Part shown: positions 7,501 through 14,288 of the stretch, one piece after another
Layout: each line of letters starts with the position of its first letter
Position numbering within the stretch: position 1 is the first letter of the stretch
Assembly (NCBI GenBank): GCA_004294385.1
Contig: REAP01000105.1
Span: 1 to 33,928 of the forward strand
Length of the DNA stretch: 33,928 nt
Origin: Oscillatoriales cyanobacterium
GTDB taxonomy: Bacteria > Cyanobacteriota > Cyanobacteriia > Cyanobacteriales > Microcoleaceae
Reading direction: 5' to 3'
Made by a program: the position numbers and the translations under genes
The notes under the pieces: model-generated
What the model saw: the letters and a program-made list of their open reading frames with translations, nothing else
Database searches by the model: none
What the model was told of the DNA's origin: nothing

Positions 7501-7859
7501 CAGTTCAATTGTTGTACGAGAACTGCTGTCCGAACTGTAGCAGCTTTAAGCTCTACCTCGACAAGACTTTCTAATTCTGTTTGTTGTTTGGGAGAAAGGG
7601 TTTGTCCTCGATCGCGTGCTGTACGCCACAAATTCATTAATTCTGATAATCGTTTTTGTTGTTGGACAGTAAAGAATTCGTCAGGGTTAAAGCTTTGAAT
7701 GACTATTAAGGCGCTGAAGTCTGTTTCACCTAACAAAGCAGTCAAAGCATCTAAAGCTTGACCCGCAGTTCTGCCAACAGACTGCCGATCGCCCGCAATA
7801 GCACGATAAGATTTCTCACCGTTGGTATTAAGTACAGGCAGGATAGCTACTGTAGTCAT
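7500..7859 (-). CDS. Conserved-looking protein coupled to HNH endonuclease, function unknown
   Basis: 119 residues, no signal peptide or membrane segment. I do not recognise a named domain. It opens with an Ile/Val-rich strand (MTTVAILPVLNTNGEKSYRAIAGDRQSVGRTAGQALDAL), followed by LIVIQSFNPDEFFTVQQQKRLSELMNLW and a Glu/Lys/Gln-rich helical C-terminus. Its stop overlaps the HNH start by one base, so it is the first gene of a two-gene unit. The arrangement would suit a specificity factor, regulator or immunity partner for the nuclease, but nothing in the sequence decides this. Confidence 0.75.
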   Translation of the reverse strand: MTTVAILPVLNTNGEKSYRAIAGDRQSVGRTAGQALDALTALLGETDFSALIVIQSFNPDEFFTVQQQKRLSELMNLWRTARDRGQTLSPKQQTELESLVEVELKAATVRTAVLVQQLN

Positions 7860-7994
7860 CTCTGGTTCAAATTTTGGGTAATGGGCATTGCCTAAATTTT
7901 AGCTAAGTTTATCTATTATAGCCCGATCGCCCGCTCTCAAGTATTTGCGACTGTGGTTAAAAACGCCTAAAATCAGTCAGGAGGTATAAGCTTT

Positions 7995-8636
7995 ATGTTC
8001 GCAGTCGTCACCCCAGAAAAGATTCACTTACCCCCAGGAACACTGATAAAATTTCCTGGTAGTTGGCAGGATTACCAAGCGCTTCTAGAACAATTGGGCG
8101 ATCGCCAGATTCCACGCATCAAATATCGACCAGGAGAGATTTTATTAATGTCCCCTTTACCCGTACACGGAAAACAAGCAGATATAATTGCTGATGTCGT
8201 CAAGGTTCTGCTAGATTACTTGGGCCGAGATTATGAAGCGTTTACGCCAATTACGATGGATTTGCCGGAGGTAAGAGGTGTTGAACCAGATTATTGTTTT
8301 TATATCGATAATTGCGCGGCAATTCTTGGTAAAGATCGGATTGCTTGGGGTGTTGAACCGCCGCCCGATCTAGTAATCGAAGTAGACGTAACTAGCTATA
8401 CGGATTTAGATGATTATTTGCCTTATCAAGTACCAGAAGTGTGGCTGTTTAAGAAAAATAGGCTAATAATTTACTGTTTGCAAAATGGTCGATATGTCGA
8501 AAGTTTGATCGGCCGTTATTTCCCCAATTTTAATGTATCAGAAATTGTGGAGGAATGCTGGCACATGTCGCGCGAAAACCATACAAGTACAGTAATTCGG
8601 GAGTTGCGACGGAAAATTGAGAGGGAGAACTATTGA
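7995..8636 (+). CDS. Uma2-family (DUF820) PD-(D/E)XK nuclease-like protein
   Basis: 213 residues, typical length. Uma2 proteins are abundant in cyanobacteria and have a restriction-endonuclease-like fold; their biological role is not established. Motifs in order: RIKYRPGEILLMSPLPVHGK near residue 45, GVEPDYCFYI near 95, and PPPDLVIEVDVTSYTDLDDYLPYQVPEVWLF near 125, which holds the E-x-D catalytic-type pair. A full AGGAGGT ribosome-binding site lies at 7979-7985, 9 bp before ATG, unusually strong for this window. It is distinct from the two tandem Uma2 genes at 19773 and 20621. Confidence 0.9.
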   Translation: MFAVVTPEKIHLPPGTLIKFPGSWQDYQALLEQLGDRQIPRIKYRPGEILLMSPLPVHGKQADIIADVVKVLLDYLGRDYEAFTPITMDLPEVRGVEPDYCFYIDNCAAILGKDRIAWGVEPPPDLVIEVDVTSYTDLDDYLPYQVPEVWLFKKNRLIIYCLQNGRYVESLIGRYFPNFNVSEIVEECWHMSRENHTSTVIRELRRKIERENY

Positions 8637-9142
8637 ATCTGTGATTTGGTTTTGTAGTAAAGACTTCAGCGGCACAATTTATGCGGGGAAAAGTTAAGAT
8701 TGATCAGAGTATATTGAAAGAGGTACATTTGAATTTACTGTTGGGGGCGGGCGGGTTTATTGAGATTGTTGGTTCTTGTTATATATTGTTGGTGAACCCG
8801 CCCCTACAGCTAGCAATATTTCAGATCGATCGCACTTTTTCACCAATATCAATAACAGGCAAGATGCCTGTTCCACAAAGAGTGAATTTTCTTGTGGGGT
8901 GGGCATCCTGCCCGCCCGCAAAAGGCTTATTGAGAATGATGCAATATCTCAGGTTGATCGCACTTTTTCACCTATTATCAAAAAACTCGATCGCGCGATC
9001 GAACTTTCGCCACAAACATCATCCCTCCGTAATAGTACCCGCACCCACCTCAGATGCGGACTTTGCACACAGGCAGTAAGCAGGTGCAATTGCCAGCTAT
9101 ATTGACATATAAGCCGAAAGTAGAAAAGATAAAGGTACGAGC
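8637..9142. repeat. Gene-free spacer with several dispersed palindromic repeats
   Basis: No gene is supported in these 506 bp. It holds an inverted pair GGGGGCGGGCGGGTT (8743-8757) and GTGAACCCGCCCCTACAG (8792-8809); the hairpin AACAGGCAAGATGCCTGTT (8854-8872); a second hairpin GGTGGGCATCCTGCCCGCC (8898-8916); and a CGATCGCGCGATCG palindrome near 8988-9001. The first two hairpin types recur at 22131 and 30591. GATCGCACTTTTTCACC occurs twice (about 8828 and 8957). Open frames across the region only translate these repeats. Confidence 0.8.
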
Positions 9143-10603
9143 ATGGCATCCATCCGCGAGTTGCACCGACAACTGGTCAATAAAGAACGCTCTGCTGTAG
9201 AAATTACTCAAGAAGCATTAGACCGTATTACCCAGTTAGAGCCAAAGTTAAAAAGCTTTTTGTGCGTCACAGCAGACCGCGCAATGGCACAGGCCGTTCA
9301 AGTTGATGCCCAAATCGCCGCCGGGGAAGAAATTGGGCTGTTAGCCGGAATCCCGATCGCCGTTAAAGACAATATGTGCACCCAAGGCGTTCCCACAACC
9401 TGCGCCTCTCGGATTTTGGAGAATTTTGTCCCTCCTTACGACGCCACTGTTGTCTCGAAACTCCAAGCCGCTGGTGCGGTGATTGTGGGTAAGGCGAACA
9501 TGGACGAGTTCGCAATGGGGAGCTCGACGGAAACTTCTGCTTATCAAGTTACCGCGAATCCTTGGGACTTAGAGCGTGTTCCCGGTGGTTCTTCGGGCGG
9601 TTCTGCTGCTGCGGTAGCGGCGGGAGAATGCGTCGTGAGTCTGGGTTCGGATACTGGAGGTTCGATCCGTCAACCAGCTTCGTTTTGTGGGTTGGTGGGG
9701 ATGAAACCGACTTATGGGTTGGTTTCTCGCTACGGCTTGGTGGCCTATGCTTCTTCTCTCGATCAAATCGGGCCTTTTGGTCGGACTGTTGAGGATGCGG
9801 CGATTTTGTTAGGCGCGATCGCAGGTTACGATCCGAGAGATTCCACGAGTCTGAATGTGGAAATTCCTGATTATGCTCAAGCTTTGAAACCGAGTTTGCG
9901 GCCGAAAGGTTTAATTAGAATTGGGGTAATTAAAGAAACTTTTGGTGTAGGCTTAGACTCTGCGGTGAAAGATGCTGTGACTAAGGCGATCGAACAATTT
10001 CAAAAATTGGGTGCTGAAATTCAAGTAGTTTCTTGTCCCAGGTTCCGCTACGGTTTGCCCACTTACTATGTTATTGCTCCGTCGGAAGCTTCGGCAAATT
10101 TGGCGAGATATGATGGAGTTAAGTACGGTTTTCGGTCTCCTGACTCTGACAATCTTTTGGATATGTATGCCAAAACTCGTTCTCAAGGGTTCGGTTCGGA
10201 AGTTAAACGCCGGATTGCGATCGGCACTTATGTGTTGTCGGCTGGATATTACGACGCCTACTATTTAAAAGCTCAAAAAGTGCGGACTTTAATTAAAGAA
10301 GACTTTGAGAAAGCTTTTGCTCAAGTTGATGTTTTGGTTAGTCCAACTGCTCCGACTACGGCTTTTAAAGCAGGCGAAAAATTCAACGATCCGTTGAGTA
10401 TGTATTTGTCGGATTTGATGACTATTCCAGTCAATCTTGCTGGTTTGCCAGCTTTGAGTTTACCCTGTGGCTTTGACGATCAGGGACTGCCTATTGGTAT
10501 ACAACTGATTGGTAATGTTTTGCAAGAATCTCGGTTATTTCAAGTGGCCCATGCTTACGAGCAGTCTACGAATTGGCACTTGCATAGCCCGAAATTACAT
10601 TAA
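9143..10603 (+). CDS. gatA: Glutamyl/aspartyl-tRNA amidotransferase subunit A
   Basis: 486 residues, full length for GatA. With GatB and GatC it converts Glu-tRNA(Gln) to Gln-tRNA(Gln) by glutamine hydrolysis and ammonia transfer; cyanobacteria lack glutaminyl-tRNA synthetase and depend on this route. The amidase-signature catalytic triad is visible: Lys75 in GIPIAVKDNM, cis-Ser150 in PGGSSGGS and nucleophile Ser174 in SDTGGSIRQP. The start is supported by AAAGG upstream and by the family N-terminus. gatB and gatC are not in the window. A hairpin terminator follows at 10650. Confidence 0.98.
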   Translation: MASIRELHRQLVNKERSAVEITQEALDRITQLEPKLKSFLCVTADRAMAQAVQVDAQIAAGEEIGLLAGIPIAVKDNMCTQGVPTTCASRILENFVPPYDATVVSKLQAAGAVIVGKANMDEFAMGSSTETSAYQVTANPWDLERVPGGSSGGSAAAVAAGECVVSLGSDTGGSIRQPASFCGLVGMKPTYGLVSRYGLVAYASSLDQIGPFGRTVEDAAILLGAIAGYDPRDSTSLNVEIPDYAQALKPSLRPKGLIRIGVIKETFGVGLDSAVKDAVTKAIEQFQKLGAEIQVVSCPRFRYGLPTYYVIAPSEASANLARYDGVKYGFRSPDSDNLLDMYAKTRSQGFGSEVKRRIAIGTYVLSAGYYDAYYLKAQKVRTLIKEDFEKAFAQVDVLVSPTAPTTAFKAGEKFNDPLSMYLSDLMTIPVNLAGLPALSLPCGFDDQGLPIGIQLIGNVLQESRLFQVAHAYEQSTNWHLHSPKLH

Positions 10604-10649
10604 TTTTTGAAATTGGGCGGAATGCTAGGGCAGAAGTTAGTAATGGATT

Positions 10650-10689
10650 ATGGCTAATTATGTGAATTCATAATTAGCCATACATTTTT
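10650..10689 (+). terminator. Rho-independent terminator candidate after gatA
   Basis: A perfect 12-bp stem, ATGGCTAATTAT (10650-10661) and ATAATTAGCCAT (10670-10681), with an 8-nt loop and then ACATTTTTG. The stem is AT-rich and the T run short, so termination may be moderate. Confidence 0.6.
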
Positions 10690-10727
10690 GACTAATTTCC
10701 AATTCCCCGCGCATTTCCCTATTTCCT

Positions 10728-11816
10728 ATGAACAATTTGGTGGTATTAATTTTGTCTAAATCCCTAATCGCTGTTGGGACGTTTTTGGCGATCGCCTACT
10801 CTGGTGCTTGTGTATTTCTATTTGCTGCCCAAAGCAAGTTTATCTTTTTTCCGACGCGGGCGATCGAAACGACTCCAAAAGATTTTCAGTTGAAATATCA
10901 AGATGTTGTGCTACCAATTTCCAGTAAAGATGGCGTAGCGGAAAGCGTGCACGGCTGGTGGATTCCGAGCTCGGAGACCCCCCCCAGCCCCCCCTTAGCA
11001 AGGGGGGGAGTAAGAGAATTCGTTCCCCTAAGCTCGGATACCCCCCCCAGCCCCCCCTTGCTAAGGGGGGGAGCAAGAAAATCGGTTCCCCTAAACAATG
11101 ACAAACCCGTCTCTCCCTCTCCTGTCCCCCCCCTTAATAAGGAAGGCTCTTTTCCTGTCCCCCCCCTTAACAAGGGGGGGCTAGGGGGGGTAGTCTTACA
11201 CCTGCATGGGAATGGTTTAAATGTCGGGGCAAATGTGGAACACGCTAATCGATTTCATCGGTTAGGTTTGTCAGTATTTCTGATAGATTATCGCGGTTAT
11301 GGAAAAAGTCAGGGCGAGTTTCCCACTGAATCTCAGGTTTATGAAGACGCTGAACTTGCTTGGAATTATTTGGTGAAACAACGGGGAATTAACCCTAACC
11401 AAATTTATATCTATGGTCATTCTTTGGGAGGGGCGATCGCGATCGATCTAGCAATACGCCACCCGGAGGCGGCTGGGTTGATTGTGCAAGGCTCTTTTAC
11501 TTCGGCGCGGGCAATGGTAGACTTTCAATCCAGTCTGTATCGGATCTTTCCGATCGATTTATTGCTGACACAGCGGTTTGATTCTATCGCTAAGGTCGAT
11601 CGCCTACAAATGCCTGTACTATTTATTCACGGAACTGCTGATACTGTAGTTCCCTTTGAAATGAGCAAAAAACTGTTTGATAGCGCTCCTGAACCCAAAC
11701 AGTTGTATATAGTTCCTGATGCAGGTCACAATAATGTGGCAGAGTTGGCTGGTAATCAATATCTGGAAAGAGTGAGCCAATTTGTGCAACAGGCAAATAC
11801 TATTAAAAAACATTAG
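10728..11816 (+). CDS. Alpha/beta hydrolase with in-frame repeat insertion
   Basis: 362 residues, serine hydrolase of the BEM46/YfhR-like group: an N-terminal membrane anchor (residues about 12-34), FIFFPTRAIETTPKDF, the oxyanion region LHLHGNGLNVGANVEH (157-172), nucleophile Ser232 in GHSLGG, acid Asp305 in HGTADTVVPF and His334 in DAGHNN. Substrate unknown. Residues about 82-154, between VHGWWIPS and VVLHLHGNG, are foreign to the family. They are Pro/Gly/Arg-rich and encoded by palindromic repeats, including two exact 21-codon units. The insert falls in a surface loop before the first catalytic strand, so the enzyme could remain active. Without the insert the protein would have the family's usual length of about 290. 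Confidence 0.9.
   Translation: MNNLVVLILSKSLIAVGTFLAIAYSGACVFLFAAQSKFIFFPTRAIETTPKDFQLKYQDVVLPISSKDGVAESVHGWWIPSSETPPSPPLARGGVREFVPLSSDTPPSPPLLRGGARKSVPLNNDKPVSPSPVPPLNKEGSFPVPPLNKGGLGGVVLHLHGNGLNVGANVEHANRFHRLGLSVFLIDYRGYGKSQGEFPTESQVYEDAELAWNYLVKQRGINPNQIYIYGHSLGGAIAIDLAIRHPEAAGLIVQGSFTSARAMVDFQSSLYRIFPIDLLLTQRFDSIAKVDRLQMPVLFIHGTADTVVPFEMSKKLFDSAPEPKQLYIVPDAGHNNVAELAGNQYLERVSQFVQQANTIKKH
10968..11189 (+). repeat. GC-rich palindromic repeats inside the hydrolase coding sequence
   Basis: Two tandem 63-bp units (10968-11030 and 11031-11093) each begin AGCTCGGA, carry a C-run, a palindrome of the CCCCCCCTTGCTAAGGGGGG type and end CGKTTCCCCTAA. They are followed by two shorter relatives, CCCCCCCTTAATAAGGAAGG and CCCCCCTTAACAAGGGGGGG. 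63 is a multiple of three, so the units add 21 codons each without breaking the frame. Confidence 0.9.
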
Positions 11817-11839
11817 GAGTTGGGTAAAAATAAGGACAC

Positions 11840-11892
11840 GGCAGTGCCGTTTCCCTACCTGATTATTTTGGGGTAGGGAGACGGCATTGCCC
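11840..11892 (+). repeat. Hairpin after the hydrolase gene
   Basis: GGCAGTGCCGTTTCCCTACC (from about 11840) pairs with GGTAGGGAGACGGCATTGCC (to about 11892), 18 of 20 matching, with a short AT-rich loop. It begins 24 bp after the hydrolase stop and could end its transcript. Its right arm overlaps the outer arm of the larger nested repeat. Confidence 0.6.
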
Positions 11893-12118
11893 ATAGGTGT
11901 CAACTTAAGGTACAACTAATAGTCCGGCAGGGGTTAAAACCCCTGCCTCAAAGCGCAAGTCCTCTCAAAGAGGACTGAAGAACTCATTATCATTAGTCCT
12001 CTTTGAGAGGACTTTAGCTATTAGACAGGGGTTGAGACTTCTGTCGGACTCGCGGGACGACCAACGAACTTGGCGGACTTTCAGGCTTAAGTTGATACTA
12101 ATGGGCATTGCCGTCTCC
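11877..12118. repeat. 240-bp nested inverted repeat, MITE-like
   Basis: Outer arms of 33 bp (11877-11909 and 12086-12118) are near-perfect reverse complements: GGAGACGGCATTGCCC and TCAACTTAAG on the left face CTTAAGTTGA and GGGCATTGCCGTCTCC on the right. Inside is a second layer: AGTCCGGCAG (11921-11930) faces CTGTCGGACT (12041-12050). The innermost hairpins AGTCCTCTCAAAGAGGACT (11958-11976) and AGTCCTCTTTGAGAGGACT (11995-12013) are exact reverse complements of each other. No open frame of note lies inside. Size and symmetry suggest a miniature element or a structured RNA. Confidence 0.75.
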
Positions 12119-12136
12119 AACTTTGTTAAACAATCT

Positions 12137-12853
12137 TTAAAGAGCCGGACAGTAATTGCAGTAATTATTCATTTTGATTACTTTTTCTTCTCCTTTCTTA
12201 ACTTGGCAACCTCGCTGAGATATTTTTTTATTGGGCATCCGCGCACCACATATATTCGCATCTTTGAGATTAGTTTTGATCAATCTAGCATCACTAAGAT
12301 CGGCTTCTCTAAGATCTGCACCGCTGAGATTTGCACCACTTAAATCGGCTTCTCTGAGATCTGCACCGCTGAGATTTGCACCACTTAAATCGGCATCCCT
12401 GAGATCTGTTCGACCTAGTTTAGTCGCGCTCAAATTAGTACATTTCAAGTTACTAGACTGGAGAGATGCCTCTCTCAGAAAACTCTCGCTGAGGTTAGCA
12501 TTTTCTAAGTTTGCTCCCCTGATGTCAGCCCTACTGAGGTCGGCTTTACTGAGGTCAGCGTTGGTCAAAAAAGCATTTCTCATGTTGGCATTGTTTAAAT
12601 TAGCTTCCATTAAATCAGCCCCGGTTAAATCGGCTTCAATCAGGTCTGCCCTGCTGAGGATGGCACCGCTTAAGTTAGCTCCAAACAGGTCTGCGCGGCT
12701 CAAGGAAGCTCCAAAAAGGTCGCAGCCCGGACATCCTCTGGTTTCCAATAGTCGCTGGAGTAGAGACAAATTTTGAGCTTGCAAGGGAACGGCTCCAAAA
12801 AATGGGAGTATCAGTATCGCTGCTGTCAGAACAGTCAGTTTAATTTTAGTCAT
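12137..12853 (-). CDS. Secreted pentapeptide-repeat protein
   Basis: 238 residues. A signal peptide (MTKIKLTVLTAAILILPFFG, cleavage likely after LQA at about 26) is followed by LLETRGCPGCDLFGA and then about 30 A(D/N)LxX units forming a right-handed quadrilateral beta-helix. The tail is cysteine-rich (NICGAR, RGCQV, NNYCNYCPAL), which with CPGC allows disulfides outside the cytoplasm. A 45-bp unit is tandemly duplicated with one mismatch (12301-12345 and 12346-12390), giving DLSGANLSGADLREA twice, so repeat number is changing. Function unknown; many cyanobacterial members are lumenal or periplasmic. Confidence 0.92.
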   Translation of the reverse strand: MTKIKLTVLTAAILILPFFGAVPLQAQNLSLLQRLLETRGCPGCDLFGASLSRADLFGANLSGAILSRADLIEADLTGADLMEANLNNANMRNAFLTNADLSKADLSRADIRGANLENANLSESFLREASLQSSNLKCTNLSATKLGRTDLRDADLSGANLSGADLREADLSGANLSGADLREADLSDARLIKTNLKDANICGARMPNKKISQRGCQVKKGEEKVIKMNNYCNYCPAL

Positions 12854-13242
12854 AGGAAATATTACTTACGTGGTTTGGGTGACAGTCTGAGCATATGAGG
12901 GCGGGATGGCACATCTCCTCCAGCAGCAGTCGAAGGCATGGAGTGAATGGCACTGAGGGGGCTAGACCCCTAGAAAAGTAACTACTGAGGATAGCGGAGG
13001 AGTATCTTTATTAAGTTTTGTTTTGCTACGGAGGGCGATCGTCTGCGTACAAGTGCTGAGTAACTAAGCCAATTGGCTTAGACTCTTGAGACATATTGCT
13101 GATGCCTTTGCTTCTAAAAAAAAGATAGCATTCTTGTGTAATCGCCGAAATAATACTGAGTAAGTAAGTATAAAAAAGTACAACTCGTAAACGGCGGGTG
13201 TGCAAGTTAATTAAAGCTAACACTTTCAGACGAGGAGAACAA
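12854..13242. promoter_or_regulatory. Gene-free region with an 18-bp perfect palindrome
   Basis: No gene is supported here; the 89-codon minus frame at 13026-13295 has no recognisable features and overlaps the next gene's start. A perfect palindrome CTAAGCCAATTGGCTTAG lies at 13064-13081, about 160 bp before the ATG at 13243, and could be an operator. GAGGAG at 13234-13239 is the ribosome-binding site of the next gene. Confidence 0.5.
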
Positions 13243-13893
13243 ATGTTTACTAGCATAGATGAACTGACAGAAAGCGGCAGAGGTATCAAACTCATGTGGC
13301 AGATTGCAGACGAGCTAAGTTACACTCGTACTCTCGACGGTAGAAATTGTTTGTTAGTGAGTAAAAGCTACGAAGCAGAAGGTCAATCGCAACACAAAAA
13401 ATATCAAAAAACTTGCGTTTTAGATGGGTTAATGAATGTTTTAAATCGGTGGGACTGGCTGGATCTAGAACAGCAGGAAGAAGTATTAGATGATATTGCT
13501 GTTAAAACGCTTAGTCTGCAAGTAAATAGTGATTTGAATGCTTTAAATAATGTTTTGGAGTGGTTTGAGCAGTTAGAGGGTTTATCACTACCGACTGAGA
13601 CTTGGTTTGAATTTCAGTTAGCTTTGGTTGAAGGCTTCACTAATGCTGTTCGTCACGCCCACAAACATCTGCCATTTGAAACCCCTATCCAACTGGAAGT
13701 TATGGTGTTTCAGGAACGCTTAGAGTTCAGAATTTGGGATTGCGGAGAGTCTTTTGATTTTGATGCTAAAATCGCGGAGTTTATGGTAAAAAATGAACAG
13801 TCATGGTTTAATCTAGGTGATTTTAGTGATAGTTCCTTGAGTGTTAGCAAACAGAACACTTTTGTCAAATCTCGGTTTCCGATTGCTGGATAG
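13243..13893 (+). CDS. Anti-sigma-factor-type ATPase-domain (HATPase) protein with permuted motif order
   Basis: 216 residues from ATG 13243, chosen because GAGGAG lies 4-9 bp upstream. RsbW-like serine kinases normally run N-box, G1 box, then G2 box at the C-terminus. Here the G2-type end comes first: SGRGIKLMWQIADEL (11-25) followed by YTRTLDGRNCLLVSKSY (27-43), the usual C-terminal finish. Then come about 50 residues of linker, LQVNSDLNALNNVLEWFEQL, the N-box FQLALVEGFTNAVRHAH (124-140, Glu130 and Asn134) and G1 WDCGES (165-170). The expected G2 box after this is missing, replaced by an unrelated tail. It could be a circular permutant, or the joined remains of two tandem genes. Either way it resembles regulators of sigma-factor partner switching. 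Confidence 0.75.
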   Translation: MFTSIDELTESGRGIKLMWQIADELSYTRTLDGRNCLLVSKSYEAEGQSQHKKYQKTCVLDGLMNVLNRWDWLDLEQQEEVLDDIAVKTLSLQVNSDLNALNNVLEWFEQLEGLSLPTETWFEFQLALVEGFTNAVRHAHKHLPFETPIQLEVMVFQERLEFRIWDCGESFDFDAKIAEFMVKNEQSWFNLGDFSDSSLSVSKQNTFVKSRFPIAG

Positions 13894-13946
13894 GGACGTT
13901 ATAGATGATAATTAACAGATAGTATGTCCCAAATCACCAGTTACTA

Positions 13947-14252
13947 ATGATTTCCAAGGAAACTTTATTTGTTTTGTCTCTATTTCCCTACTTGGGATTT
14001 CTCTGGTTTTTGACTCGATCGGGAAAAACACCCCGTTTAGCTTTGATGGGATTTTATGGGACTCTGGTTTTTGTGGCTGTGACGATTCCCGCAGCAATTT
14101 ACGCAAAAGTTGTTTACAATGAATCCCTAGCCAATGTCGATTGGCTGCATGGTTCTGCGGAACTATTTTTAACACTTGCTAATATTCTCCTGGTGTTGGG
14201 CTTTAGGGAAGCGGTGATTCAAGCCAAAAAATCCTCACAAGAATCAAGTTGA
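13947..14252 (+). CDS. DUF3593-like membrane protein
   Basis: 101 residues with three hydrophobic segments: TLFVLSLFPYLGFLWFLTRS, LALMGFYGTLVFVAVTIPAA and LFLTLANILLVLGFREAV. The conserved-looking motifs FPYLGFLWFLTRSGKTPRLA and SLANVDWLHGSAELFLTLAN fit the DUF3593 family of cyanobacteria and plastid-bearing eukaryotes, a thylakoid or plasma membrane protein of unknown function. I name the family from memory. A Ycf49-like (DUF2499) gene lies 4 kb away on the other side of dnaE, and these two families are often linked or fused in phototrophs, so they may act together. Confidence 0.75.
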   Translation: MISKETLFVLSLFPYLGFLWFLTRSGKTPRLALMGFYGTLVFVAVTIPAAIYAKVVYNESLANVDWLHGSAELFLTLANILLVLGFREAVIQAKKSSQESS

Positions 14253-14288
14253 GATTGCAGTGAGGATGGCAAGTAAATGTTAATTAGG

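Noticed and set aside
8681..9105. Plus-strand frames of 109 and 132 codons
   Set aside because: They run through dispersed hairpin repeats, lack a ribosome-binding site and show no protein-like composition.
12231..12776. 181-codon plus-strand frame opposite the pentapeptide gene
   Set aside because: It is the antisense of the pentapeptide repeats, whose 15-bp period keeps the other frame open too.
13026..13295. 89-codon minus-strand frame
   Set aside because: No recognisable feature, and it overlaps the start and ribosome-binding site of the better-supported gene at 13243.
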